From positions 44,843,885 to 44,907,884 of the forward strand of contig CAIIXF020000001.1 of NCBI GenBank assembly GCA_903813345.2: a stretch of 64,000 nt of DNA, in the 5' to 3' direction. How positions within the stretch are numbered: position 1 is the first letter of the stretch; each line of letters opens with the position of its first letter. The notes under the pieces are model-generated. The model ran no database searches, was not told where the DNA came from, and saw nothing but the letters and a program-made list of their open reading frames with translations. The translations under genes and the position numbers were made by a program. The stretch comes from Owenia fusiformis (taxonomy: Eukaryota; Annelida; Polychaeta; Sabellida; Oweniidae). Of the stretch, positions 37,271 through 50,400 are shown one piece after another.

Positions 37271-38212
37271 AAACTATGGCAATTTTATCTCAATACAACA
37301 TAAAATAATTATCTTGCTCTTTAAAAAATATATTTCAAATGTGTGTATTTCATGCATACTGTACATGTCAGAATTTAAATGGTTTGATCAAAAAGATATT
37401 TAAAGTATTGAAATAGTTAAGTAAACTTGTCTTGTGAATGAAAATATATTGAATCAATTTTCATCTAACTTTGAAGGATGGTGATTGTCTAACTCACATG
37501 TATATTATCTAGATAACAGCAATGCTTAGGCATAGCAAATCCCCCTCGCTGAAGGAAGATGTGTCTGGAAGGAAGAAATCCTTCAATGGGAAAATAATCT
37601 GTTTTGATTTGATATTTTTGATTTGATAGAGAAAATGCAATCAGACATTACAGGATGTGTTTTAAATAATTAAGTCGATAAGCATAACTTAAAAAACTCT
37701 GATTACTACGAAGCTTTAAAAGGGACATATTTTTCAAATTAAAAAAAAATCAATTTTAATTTTTCAAATCTCAAAAAAACTTATAAAAATTCACAAAGTA
37801 CTTATATAAAATCTAAAAACTTTAATAAAACACAATTTTAGTTTTGTAATATATCAAAATATTAAATGAAAAATCGATTTTTCTGTTTTAAATCTAAAAA
37901 ACTTATAAAAATTCACAAAATACTTATCTAAAATCTAAAAACTTGAATGAAACAGGATTTGATTTTTGTAATTTCGAAATTCATTTTTCAATTTCAAAAT
38001 ATTTATGGAAAAATACCTAGATTACTTTAAAGAAATCAAATTAGTTTACAGATTTTAAAAATAGTTTTATAAAATACGATGGGACTTTTGCAATTCAAAA
38101 TATTATTTTCAAAATAATTTTCCAAAAGTATAGAATTATAAAAATAATTTTGCAAAATAAAAAATAATTTTACAAAACTAATATTGAAAATGCATAAGTA
38201 TTTTAATTTTAC

Positions 38213-38282
38213 AAAAGTCTTCTGTAAAGGAGATTTTGTAGAATCTAGATGCGGCGTGTCATGACTTATAATCGAAGAAGAA
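38213..38282 (+). promoter_or_regulatory. mirrored promoter-side block upstream of the transposase start
   Basis: AAAAGTCTTCTGTAAAGGA (38213-38231) and GGCGTGTCA (38253-38261) lie just before the transposase ATG at 38283. The same two blocks occur inverted at 59803-59842, just upstream of the HECT gene's probable 5' exon. Conservation of this pair while the arms between have drifted suggests a shared promoter or 5' UTR element. No classical TATA box stands out. Confidence 0.45.
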
Positions 38283-40150
38283 ATGGAGTCAGATCGAGAT
38301 GAATGTATAGCCACATACTTTGAAGACGGTTTTACGTACAAGGAGATCGGCATGTTGTTAAAGTTCCGTCATGGAATTACACTTTCGGAGAGACAGATCA
38401 AGAGGGATTTAAAGAAGATGGGGCTCTCAAGAAAATTCGATAAAACTGCCATTGGCACAGTTGCTGACGCTATCATTCAAGAGATAGATCATGGCAGTGG
38501 GTCAGCAATGGGATACCGGAGTATGCATGGCAAAATCACAAAAGTCCATGGGTAAGTCAATTGATTGATCAATCTCCACAATTTTACCATCGGGGAAGTA
38601 TCAATGTCCTGATTCCGGAATCGAGAATAGTATCTGGTACCCCGAATCCCGATTGTAAAATTGTGGAGATTGGATTTGAAAAATCAGCCCCACATTTATG
38701 AGGTACATGTATGGGAAGGCATAGGCTGGAATGTGATTCCGCCAATCAGATCACTTTAAGGCCAGCAACTATTCTGCCGTCAACTGAATACTTTTCTTGA
38801 AAATACCTACTGTATGCTGCCCATCAAGTCAGTTCAACATACACCAGTACTCAATACATGTTACCTAGGTCATCTCAGTACCTGTACCTGTCGCTTAGTT
38901 TTCATTGAAGGCAAACTCAATTATTAAAAAGATGTCATCATGACGTTTGAAACCGTTGCCACTTGTGGCATAAGTTAAAAAAGTTGTGTCGTATCTTAAT
39001 CTCAGTACATGTATTTTCCCCTTTTTGGTCCTCGTCATCTCATTTTCTGGTATATGTCACCTCAGAGTGCTGTTGTTTCATTTTCTGTTACCCATCAATT
39101 CAGTTGTTCCCGTCAACTCAGTTTTGTACCTGTCATCCCGCCCAATAAGATACTCATAAAGTTCTTTACCATTATACTGTATTTCACTATTTTATCTCCC
39201 CTTTTTCTGGCATAAAATAAAGTATGACAGCTTTTGTGAATTGCAGGCTGAAAACAGATCATGAAACAATTCGCCGTTTGCTCTCAGTTCTTGACCCAGA
39301 AGGTGTACACAAACGATCAACGAGACGCTTACAAAGGCGACAATATACATCTGAAGGGAGCAACTATATATGGCATATTGATGGCTGGGATAAACTAACT
39401 CCATATGGTTTAACTGTCCATGGATGCTTGGATGGATTCAGTAGAAGAATATTGTGGCTCAAAGCAGGATCTTCAAATAAAAACTCTATGTTAATTTGCA
39501 AATACTTTTGCGATTGTGTTAAAAATGTAAATGGTATTCCAAAGATTGTTCGCGCAGATCGGGGGACTGAGAATGTCAAGGTTGAACTGCTTCAAACTGT
39601 TCTACGCTCTGTAAATGATGACTGTTCATGTAAAGTTGCATTTCTGTATGGAAAATCAACTGCAAACCAGAGAATAGAAAGTTTCTGGAGTAAATTTCCA
39701 ATATATGGAGCAGCAATGTGGATATCTCACTGCCGCCAGCTGTTAGATGTTGGCATTATTGACAATTCAAACATACTAGACATTGAGTGTATGAGATATT
39801 GTTACATGGATCTACTGCAAAGAGAACTTGACACAACGCAAAGAATGTGGAATACACACCATATTCAAAAATCAAAATCTGTCAGTTCAGTTAATGGGAA
39901 ACCAGATATTCTGTACTTTGCCCCTGAAGAATTTGGACATAAGGATGTGTTGCAAAAGATTGACCAAGAAATATTTGCTCAGTTAGAATCTGACAATACT
40001 TGTGTTGTAGAAACTAACAAGGAACACTTCAAAGAATTATTCCAAATGCTTATGGAGGAAAGTGGAAAATCAACCCCTAACACATTAGAGGAGGCAAGAG
40101 AGTTGCTGGTTTTTCTGTTAGATAAAATTAATCATGAACTGCAACAATAA
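38283..40150 (+). CDS. DDE integrase-type transposase of the 26 kb element, two exons, 390 aa
   Basis: Predicted to cut and join the element's ends. Exons 38283-38551 and 39247-40150 join in phase 2 (donor GG|GTAAGT, acceptor TTGCAG). Residues about 18-50 form a helix-turn-helix-like region (YKEIGMLLKF...LSERQIKRDLKKMGL), followed by GYRSMHGKI and an LDPEGVHKRSTRRLQRRQY basic linker. The RNase H-fold core has catalytic residues D135 (WHIDGWDKL), D194 (VRADRGTEN) and E234 (NQRIESFW), giving D-x58-D-x39-E. A C-terminal WNTHHI and KPDILYF block follows, as in relatives that I recall as uncharacterised integrase-core proteins of cnidarians, fish and basidiomycetes. All three acidic residues and the full frame are intact. 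The intron (38552-39246) is ordinary. Family placement (IS3EU/IS481/Ginger-like) is uncertain. Confidence 0.88.
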
Positions 40151-40626
40151 TCCATTGAATAAGCTTATTCACATCAGTAGGCTTTCAGATTTTTTGAATC
40201 AAGCCTGAAGTGTTGATGTTTTACAATTCTGTATAATTTGGTCGTAAAGCTGTTAATTGTAATGATTTTTCAAGTGGTTGGAAGTTTTCAGGTAGTTTGT
40301 CGGTGCAAGGGTTTTTTCAAAATATCACCAAATGGCTAACTCCTACTTTGAATTGCAATTCTTTCATTTCTATGTCAGTGCATCCATCTGTTTTTTTGTT
40401 GAAAATACAAGAGGTGAGTGAGTGAACAGCCAATTTGAAATTGTTAAATGGATGTTATAAAAAATGACTTTGGGTGCATTAGACTAGTATTATGCAATGC
40501 AATTATATGAAATACTGTGTAATTAGCTGGAATTGGACACCTTTCCTTGCATAACATGAGCTCCTCTTTCGGTGGGATAATAATCGTATTGAATATATTG
40601 ATAATGTTCATTCATTTCCAGTTTTT

Positions 40627-41153
40627 ATGTCACCACCAAAAGTGGTGACATATTGTTATGGTCTCGTGGTCTGTTTTTTGTTACGGCGGTTGGTGTCTGG
40701 TATCTGGTCTGTAACAAATTCTTACAACTTTCAATAACTTTACAAATACTGTTTAGACTGACTTCAATTTTTTTCTGAAGCATCTACAAGGTCTTAGAAG
40801 TGCATATCTGACTTAAAATATGAGATTTGACCTTCAATGACCTTCTCAAGATCAACAAAAAAAGGTCAAAAAGGTCTTTTTTCAACTTGCTTCAAATTGA
40901 CAAAATTTTTTTCCAAATCATCTACAAGTTCTCAGGAATTCAAATCTGACTTTAGATTTACGATTTGACCTTTAATGACCTTCTCAAGGTCAAAACGGTC
41001 TTTTTTACTCTGCTTCAAATTGCACAATTTTTTTTTCAAAATCATCTACAAGTTTTCTGAAGTTCAAATCAGACTTTAGATTTAAGGTTTGACGTGCTTT
41101 AAATTGACCAAATTGTTTTAGGTGGTGACATTTTGTCATGTTAATGCCTTGTT
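40627..41153 (+). repeat. GTCACCACC repeat, fullest copy
   Basis: It starts with a small hairpin (ATGTCACCACC...GGTGGTGACATA-like), then ATTGTTATGGTCTC and a GGTTGGTGTCTGGTATCTG block. About three diverged internal units of about 110 bp follow, each with CATCTACAAG, TTTGACCTT and AAGGTCA words. It ends GGTGGTGACATTTTGTCATG plus TTAATGCCTTGTT. Other copies are at 25298, 45012, 47787, 51497 and 53748. No reading frame is kept among copies. It behaves like a non-autonomous element of unknown class. Confidence 0.65.
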
Positions 41154-41217
41154 CTTATTCCAGTCTATTGGGATGCACTGGAGTTTTACTTTTCCACTGT
41201 GGCCACCCTGTACAATA

Positions 41218-41710
41218 CTGTAAAACGGGTATTGTTAGCGAGGGGTAATTGTTAGCGATTGTTAGCGATCGCTATAGTTTCGCTAAAAATTCAATTCGCT
41301 AAAGTAAACCGGGGTTAAAATAAAACGGGCGCTAAAATTTGCAAATTCCCGGGAAACTACATGAATACTAGTATTTAAGGAGCTTTTCGTTCAGTGCTCG
41401 ACTTCCGGTTTGTAATTTGAAAAAGGTAAATATTTTTAAATCGTATGTTTCTTTCAATATCTGAAGGATAAATAGCCATCCATCAGTGAAATAGTATTAT
41501 AACATGTGCAATAGAAGTCTTACATTTTGATAATTCCTCTGTCATGTCCGTTATTCATTCTTCTGCCATGAATGATAAAATTTCTAATGCATTTCGCTAA
41601 TTTGATTTTTTAAAGATTAATCTTCATTTCGCTAAAATTTCCCACGCTAAAACCCCCTAAAATTGAAAAATCGCTAAAATTTCCCGGTGTCAAAATTACC
41701 CGTTTTACAG
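41218..41710. mobile_element. TA-flanked MITE with CTGTAAAACGGG ends
   Basis: The tips CTGTAAAACGGGTA and TACCCGTTTTACAG are flanked by TA on both sides (41216-41217, 41711-41712). The interior is dotted with CGCTAAAATTT and its inverse, in mirrored orientation. 493 bp, non-coding, probably a Tc1/mariner-type MITE. Confidence 0.75.
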
Positions 41711-42711
41711 TATGCCATTATACTTGTGGGACAAATAAAATGAAATAAAAACACTTAGCATTTTAGTATCTCATTATATTTCTCATAACTAATATTACAC
41801 AGAATAAGGTATTTCTGAATTATACACACCAAGATGCACTAGGACTCAGTATTCCTTAAAAAGTAACATCATTATTTAATTCTTTGCAACTGCAAATATT
41901 GTTCTTCTTCGTTCTTTGGGATAATGAATGCATCTTAAGAAATTTAACTTATAAACTAAAAAGTACTTGTTATTTTGATACAAGTGTCAGATACTCTAGT
42001 TTACAATTATAAATCAGAGATTTAAAGAAAATTTGCTTCATTCTTTCTAAATATGGTATAAAAATGACATGGTATAATGATGTTTGGCATGTTCAAAATA
42101 TTGGCAATATTTTACATGCTTCGAAGAGTAATTCTTAACATGATGTAACAGCAATCAATTTACAACAGATAAACTTCAGCTTAAATTATGCACAAATCAA
42201 GTACTGAACCGATTTCTTAATTGGCAATACAACTTACAGAAATCTCCACATTCTATCCACAATTCACACTTACATGTAAATTCACATTTTCAGCATCTAG
42301 TAGTATTACATCACACAATCCATAGCAACAATAATCAACATCTTAAATTATTCAGGAATGTATATGATATACCTAATAACAGCTCTCACACAGTCATCAA
42401 AATTTAGTAATCAAAGTTTGTATAGAATCGTCTAATTGTTAATACTAAGTACTGTACAGGAACACTTAAAAATATCTTAAAACAAACTTTCTCAAGTACC
42501 TTTTTCATAGGCAAGCTAATGCTATAGGTATATTGATCATGACTAAATAAATATTTTTAAAAAGCTTTCAGAATCAGACTACAAGTGGTCCCACAATGTG
42601 TTGGACATGCATCCATTTTAGCTATAAAAATAGCAATCACATTTGAGTATTCATAGTCAATAACATATGTCACAATTTTGATTGCATTTCTCTTCTTAGG
42701 AATGATAAATA

Positions 42712-43317
42712 CAGGGCGACTCAAAAAAAATGACACCCACCTTTCGTTGCATAACTTGTTGGTCTATGGTCATACAGACTTGTCATTTAGCACATTTAAA
42801 GAAGACATAATGTGTAAAGACCTCAAGACATTTCAGATGTGTAGCTCAAATGGATCAAATTTTATGAGCGTTACAAGATTTGTTCCATATGACATATATG
42901 ACGTACATTCCTTTGTAGGCGAACATGAATTCTACAGGCAAAGTTGTTGATTACCCTTACACATTGAGATATGGCCCTGATCTTCCTTGTAATTTCTCTC
43001 TTTAAGTCAGCTGTTTTGGGGATGTTTTGTCTCATACATATGGTCCTTTAAATACCCCGAGGTAAAAATTTGGTGGGTTAATATCAGGGGAATGGGGTGC
43101 CCACTCAATCTCAGATCTGCGGCTAATGAGAAAGTCTCCAAAGTGAGAATTTATTGTAATGCTCATAAAATTTAAACCACTTGAGCTACATATCTGAAAT
43201 TTCTCGAGGTGCTTACGCATTATGTCTACTTCAAATGTGCTAAAGGACAAGTCTATATGGTAATGGACAAATAAATTATGCAGCATAAGGTGGGTGTCAT
43301 TTTTTGCGTCACCCTTG
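42712..43317 (-). mobile_element. internally deleted mariner-like element, second family
   Basis: The ends CAGGGCGACTCAAAAAAAAT and its imperfect inverse (ending at 43317) are flanked by TA (42710-42711, 43318-43319). Inverted similarity extends well over 100 bp. The minus strand near 43035-43135 retains the C-terminal transposase words EIEWAPHSPDINPPNFYLG, close to the family's WPPHSPDLNPLDFFLWG. The element is 606 bp and cannot encode a whole transposase. Its tips differ from those at 14164-15221. Confidence 0.75.
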
Positions 43318-43677
43318 TACATGATGAACGTCATCCAAATATATCCTATTTTAAGAAAATACACAAATAAACAATGTTTGGTCATCAACTGTTTCAATTT
43401 TGCTGGAGTTCTAATGAGATTGTGTGAGACTGGACCCAAAGCTATCCTATTTACACTGTAGAACTACTCCATAGTCAACTTTATTAGACCACAAGAATAA
43501 TATTACGTCATAGTCAGTGCTCTCTCATGTTAAATCTTTTTGACACTATGCCTGACACATATTCACTGTACCCTCCACTGTCCACTATTCACAAAACAGC
43601 CCCATTTTAATCCACTATGTTATAGAAGCGTCTGCAGTCTCCTTTGCCTTCAAACTAATCATCAAACTAGACAACAC

Positions 43678-44339
43678 TGAGCAACGCCGAAGCGTAGCAA
43701 ATCCCATCGAACAGCCATTTTACAAAATCCTTCTTCTTTTTCAGTTATAGCAAAAATTCATCATTTTAAAAATGGTCGCTCACTAGCCAAGAGTAATATA
43801 TGTTTCTAAGTAGGCACATATACAATTTCAGCAAAATCACACACACAAACATGTAAATGGTGGCCATTTTTCAAAATGGCTGCCTACTACCTAAAGTGTC
43901 ATAAAACAGTGTGCCATGCTTATGAGTATTCACATATCAAATATGAACAAAATCGCTCCACTACTTTTGAAGTTACAGCAAAAATTGTAAAGTAGCGTGT
44001 AAAAGCCGCCATTTTTCAAGATGGCTGCCATGTGTTTCTTAAATATCTACATTTCTTGCTTTATCAATGTCCTATATAATTTTTTTACATTTTAAACACA
44101 TTGCTATTACAGTTTTATATATTGTACCTAAATTACTGTAAAATCGGCACTAAAATGACCGCCATTTTGAAACGAGTGGCCATTTTGAAAATCGGCTTTC
44201 GAGCAGAACTTCTACTCTCAAAACAAAATCGGGCAAACGGTATTTGAGTTATCCCCCGGACAGACGGATGTACGGAAGGAAGGACGTACGGACGGAGGCG
44301 TTCCCTATATCCCTCCGAACTTCGTTCGATGGGATAATT
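43678..44339. repeat. GGAC-type dispersed repeat, copy 2
   Basis: The left end has GCAACGCCGAAGCGTAGCAA and ATCCCATCGAAC; the right end has CTCCGAACTTCGTTCGATGG and GATAATT. It carries one internal unit with GGCCATTTTTCAAAATGGC and a short, impure GGAC tract (about 44258-44296). It lies just downstream of the HECT gene's stop. Confidence 0.65.
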
Positions 44340-44472
44340 AGAGAAATGAATTCTCAGATGATAGCTTTAAAATGCTAATGCTAAAGAAATCTTAAGCTTC
44401 AGGCAATGTCCACTAAAAAATGTAAATCCTGACAGTGCGCCAGGAAACATGTACAGTATGTAGACAAGACCT

Positions 44473-47400
44473 TTAATGTTTGCCAAAGTACTTATTACTA
44501 AATGCATAATCAAATTTTGCAAATACACTATCTTGTTTGATCCCATCATAATATGGAAGGCGGAAAGTATTTGTGCATGTAGAAGATGTTGGGATATCAT
44601 CATTGTTGTCATAGAATTCAATGGTTAATCCCGGGTCGAACCCTGTTATGGGTTCCGTTTCAGAGCCTGTTATGAATTTAAGTATCATTGGGATATCAAC
44701 TGGCCTGTTGCCATCTGAAAATACAAAATATGAAAAGTGAAACACATGTTTATTTTCATTCCAAAAGAGACTTACTTGTAATTCATAAGTTACTATACTA
44801 GTAGTAGCAATATTATGTGAAAAGCAAATAAAGTAAATAATTGAGTGAGTACAGTTAACCTGTATTGATAAATAGAGGACACTTTGATAATTTTGTTTAA
44901 ACGAGACCTCTTTAAAGCACTTATATTTATTCCATATACTGTAATCAGAAGATGTAAGTCAGACTTAGTGTTTTATACTTCTAATTAGCATTACTTGCGC
45001 TTGCATGTACAACAAGGCATTAACATGCAAAATGTCACCACCTGCCATTCAGCTATTTGTGATAGACACAAACTGCCGAACACTGAACACCAACCACCGA
45101 ACACCATCCACAAAAAAGTTGGAGACCATAACAATATGTCATCACTTTGGGTGCTGACATAAAAATGAAAAATAGAAGATAATTATCAAAAATTGTTATT
45201 TACGCTGTACTTCTATTAAGTATTTGTTGAACATTCGAAATATTTTCTCTTCTTTTATTTTACTGTTGGTTCCCGCTTCGGAAAACACAGGTTTTACGAG
45301 ACTCTTCAACTTGCGCATTGTCATGACTGCCTGGGTTCCTGGGCGAAGCAGATACCGCATAACGGGCTTCTTCCTTACAAGCTAAAACAAAATGATTGAA
45401 GTACAGTTAGAGGTTTCAATGAATGCAAGTGGCAAATTAATATAACATTTGGATTTGTAAGAAAAGTTTTTATCTTATGCTACAAGTGCATGCAACCATA
45501 TTGTAATATATCCTTACGATTCTCAGAAAACCCATCTGACATTGTAATCAAAGTCTAGCTACAGATGCTGCCGTTTTAACATTTTTGAGAACAAGTTCCT
45601 GAATTATTGCACAAACACACAAATACATGTAGATGAAAAAATAGATGGATTGATGGGTACTCAAATAAATGGATTGATGGGTACTCTCTCTGAACTTTGT
45701 TGGGTTTAAATATATATTTACCTCAAGCACACCATACATGTTCATTCCTCTTGAAAACTCTCGCTCTCCTCCATTTAGTTCTAAGCTTTCCTTATTTAAG
45801 AGTCTATCCATCTGCCCCTCTGCCAGGAAGTTGACAGGTGGTCCCTCAAAAAGCAATGCCATAGCTTAAATTAAAAAAAATATTTCATTTATTTTCTTCA
45901 AAGAAAACATTTATGACCCCTACATATTTTTAGCTTTCATTTGAATCTAATGGAAAGTACAAAGGCTACTTCATATCAAAGATCAGAGTGACGAAATGAC
46001 GAAAACTATTCAACTTATTTTGAAGCGGAAGTCAATACTCTAAAACGTTTTTAGAAAAGTTTTTCCATTTAAAATGTCTTTGGAAATTTGAAAATGCCTG
46101 GTGAAAAAAATTATGTCCAGCCAAAATGTCTGACAACGGATTAGTCCTTAAGGCAAGCACTGGATGGGATAATTAACTTTAGAAGCAAAAATTAAAGAGC
46201 CCATAGGCCTAATATTAGTTTAGACAGCTACTCACCAACAGCAACACCAGCAGCAAAATATCCTATGTGTTCTCTTTCACTAGTACTGATCCAGCACTCA
46301 TTGTTGATCACATTTAGGAATGGTGAATCATCGCCTTTGATGTACCTGCAATAATTTATCTTCGTGAATCTTCAATAAGTTTAAATAATGCATTATGTAC
46401 CATTCAAATGTTTGCATGAGACACCCCACAAAAGGGTAGAAAATTATCACAGTAGCATCCAAGGAGGTGGGATACTGCCATCATACTGTTTCCTGGGAGT
46501 AGGAACTTCTGAAATGTGAATTCCTCCTGGGTATTTCATGTATTTCAACTATATTTGACCAGCTATTATTGTTACCAGGATGGGGAATTTAACTCACTTG
46601 ATTGCTACATAGATGGGGAATTTGGCAGCCCATTTTCTATTTTGTTGAAATCAAGTCTCAGTAAAACCTTTAAATATTACATTATCTAATTCTATATTAC
46701 AGTATGCTCAATCCACTGTTGTTTTTCAGAAAACCCAAAACAAACAAAATAGTCTGGGAACATAACTTGTACTGGTCTCACCTCCCATATACATCTTAAT
46801 CCAAGATTTTCTTGGAGGAACATTCATACATACAGCTTTTTGTTTGACCAATTTTATATCTGCATTGAAACTGAATGAAAATCAGATATCATAAAAAATA
46901 TTATACAGTAGCAAAAAGAAACAAGACACTAGGAAAACAATACTGCACTCTTGAATAGAATAGACAGTTGTTGGAATGAAAAGTCCAAAATGGCTATATT
47001 AACATTTACTCAGAATGACCAAAAACTAATCATTACTAGACTTTCAATAAATAATTGAGCTAAAAAATTTAGGTCAAATGGTTTGGCTTGAAACATACAG
47101 ACAAGACTTTTCAGACGAGATTTTAAGAATGAAAATCCAACCCCTTATGAAAAATCTTGCAAAGGTTACAATATTAATTCCTTCATAATATTTTCACTTG
47201 CTCCAAGTTACACATACATTATATCTATTGAGAGAATATTACCTTATTAAATCTGTAAGAAGTTCTCGACGTGGCCCACCAAGATCTTTGGCATTTTCAC
47301 CATCGTACATCACCTCTATTCTCTGCCTAAAGTGTGTAGGAGGCCATGTTCGCACTTGCTCATCAAAATCATCAAAAATGATTTTCCCATCATCTCCAGT

Positions 47401-50400
47401 CAATCTAGTCACACATATTAGAGCATCTGTCTCTTTGCCTCTATCGAATCCATTGTCATCCATATTGTTCATTTCATCTCCCTTGAGAATCATGATACGG
47501 TACGATTTCAACACAATCACTGGATTTATTTCATTTTTCCTGAAATAAAGCATTATTGAATGTTATTAAAGAGATTTTGCAACTCACTTATAGCATGTTT
47601 ATTATTCCCAAATAACGTATAACTTTTGATGCGTTTTATTATGTCATCATTTATTGGGCAGCTCTATACGTCCATAAGTGTGATATTCTTACATAGACAA
47701 CGATTTATAAGAATACCACACTATGTACTTACAGACCTGCGCAATTCATGTAAATGATGACGTAATCAAACGCTTCATAAGTTATACACAAGGCATTAAC
47801 ATGACAAAATGTGACCACCTAAAAAAAGTTGGTAAATTTAAAACAAGTTGGAAGGCCTTTTTGCCCTTGAGAAGGTCAATGAAGGTCAGATCTAAAATCT
47901 TAAATCAGATTTGAGCTTCTGAGATCTTGTAGATGATTTTGAAAACAAAATTTAGTCAAATGCTGATTTTGAAAACAAAATTTAGTCAATTTGAAGCAAG
48001 TTGAAAAAAGACCTTTTTGACCTTTTTTGACCTAGAGAAGGTCATTGAAGGTCAAATCTAAAATCAGATATGAACTTCTGAGAACTTGTAGATGATTCAG
48101 AAAAAATTGAAGTCAGTCTAAACAGTACCGGAGTTTCTTGCGAATAGGCCCATGGGCGTTTATTTGAAAGAGGGGTGAATGAAAAAGTTTTTTTCCCTCT
48201 TTATAAAGGCCCATGGGCGTTTATTAAAAATGATTTCAAATAAACGCCCAGTGGGCGAATTATTCGAGAAAAGGAATGAAATTGCGAACAGTACATATGT
48301 AAGGTAATAGGTGATTACTGTCATTCTAGTACAAATAATTAATAAAAATATGACAAGAGGTTACATATTGGTCAACGTTCTTGCCCGCGTTCATGATACT
48401 AGTGCATGAGTATGAAGGACATGTGTCATATTTGCGATCTATAATATCCCTCGACATAAACGCCCACTGGCTTGGGAGAGCTATTTTCCCTCTAAATAAA
48501 CGCCCACCCCCCTTGGAAAAATGTTTTTTCCCTCTTAATAAAGGCCCATGTGCGTTTATTAAAAATTCTTTCAAATAAACGCCCAGTGCAAAATAAACGC
48601 CCGTGGGCCTATTCGCGAGAAACTCCGGTATTTGTTAAGTTATTGGAAGTTGTAAGAATCTGTTACAGACTCCAACCACCAACCGCCATCACAAAAAAAC
48701 GGAGACCATAACAATATGTCACCCCTTTTTGGTGGTGACATAATTAGACGGGAATAATATAAGTGAGTTATAAGTGAGTTGCGAAATCTCTATTATCATG
48801 GCAGTTCCATTATAGATATTATAAGAGGCAGTGAAAATGTCTTTCATCAATCATTTTATTTAAAAAATCAACAATGTTGATAGAATGACTGACCAATCAA
48901 TGTATAGTCAATCCCATGGGCTTGTTTTGTCAGCCAAAAGTGATATAATGGTCTTCTCGAAATGCTGCCTAAATATGGGTTATTGGATTTTAATCTCACC
49001 TTGACTGAAAGCACATTCACTTAACTCCTATAGATGTAAATGATGGGAACTACTGCCATTTTTATGCCCTATACTGTCAACCTGATAAACACTAACCTCA
49101 TTGTGAAACCATGGCCATAGCCACTACTAGCCAGGCATAAGGCAGGTGAGGCAACTGCCTCGCCAAAATTTAATAGAAAAATATCAATTCAGACATTTGT
49201 TTTGAATTGAAGTTGTGAAAATGAACTCTTTTTATCTTTATAGTGTTATTTCGCTAGTGCCTCAAATTTGCCTCGCCAAATAAAATTTGCCTCGTCAAAT
49301 TTAAGATCCTGGCTATGCCTCTGAAAAGCTCCAATATGTTCATCTTTTTATGTTTAAATGAGCATCATGGTTTTGTGATCATACTGTATATTAAATATAC
49401 AAAACACAAAATCCATGGTCATTCTTGCTCTGTGGGGCTTTATTTCCTCAAATATACAAACTAGAAAACAGCAACTTCACCGAGTAGCAAATCCCACCAA
49501 ACAAAACATGTCTCGATAAATAGCAGCCCTCTTGAACAGAGCTCCCTTATCCCCATGCATCAACCAGTATTTGAGTTATCTCCTGGACAAACAGATGGAC
49601 GGACGGACAGACGGCTTTCCTATATCCCCTCGAACTTTGTTCGGTGGGATAATTACCAAATATATTTCTGTCTTTAAAGGAAGTCTGCTCTACTTACATG
49701 TTGAATATAAAATCCTCCATCTCTTCTTTTGAAAGGCAATAGTCCATCCTACAAGGTAAAAAGTTATAAATGTTACTGATTGTATTGTATAGTATTCTTA
49801 TAAGACTCTAACTGTCTAATATAAGACAGTTACAATACAATGTTGTTCGAAATGCTTGTATAATGTTGTATCTTTCAAATTGTTTTCAGTACCAAGCCTA
49901 TAAGGGGACCTTTTTTGGTTAAGTCTAGGTTTGCTAAATCCATACTGAAATTACATTTTTGGTTCACCATTCTGAGCACTTTTCAAGTGATTTTGGGCAT
50001 TTTTGGGCCAAAGTTGTCAAAAGTGAACCCCCCTTGAATTTTTAAAAAGCAACCCCCCCCTTTGGCAAATCCTGGCTACGGGCCTGTACATGTATGTATA
50101 TGTGGGTTAATCTAAGGTAATGCTCATCATAAACCTACTGCCACTCATCAGAATACATGTATTTGTGGATTTGTTTTAAGTGAAGATTCATATGAGGGTC
50201 CTGTTGAGAGGTTCACTCCTAAATAATACTTTCTAATGACACTGAATGAACTTACTGTATATCACTGGCACCTTCAACTGCCTTTCTGATGGTATCCTCA
50301 TTCCTGAAAATTCAACAAATGCTTCATTAAATAACAGCTTTTCTACAACTGTTTCATTTTTTAAAAATCTTTCTAATCAAGAGATGTACACATTATGGCT

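Larger units (their letters stand above)
40151..44472. other. gap between the two convergent transposon genes, filled with nested repeats
   Basis: From left to right it holds a GTCACCACC repeat (40627-41153), a TA-flanked MITE (41218-41710), a mariner-like remnant (42712-43317) and a GGAC-type repeat (43678-44339). Between 41,720 and 42,700 is unremarkable AT-rich DNA. No third transposon gene is seen. Confidence 0.5.

Noticed and set aside
45548-45862. 104-codon frame taken as a whole gene
   Set aside because: Its upstream part is HECT exon 9; the rest past 45722 is intron read-through.
48128-48628. Regular AATAAACGCCC words as a CRISPR-like array
   Set aside because: The words occur in both orientations at irregular spacing inside a TA-flanked transposable element of an animal genome.
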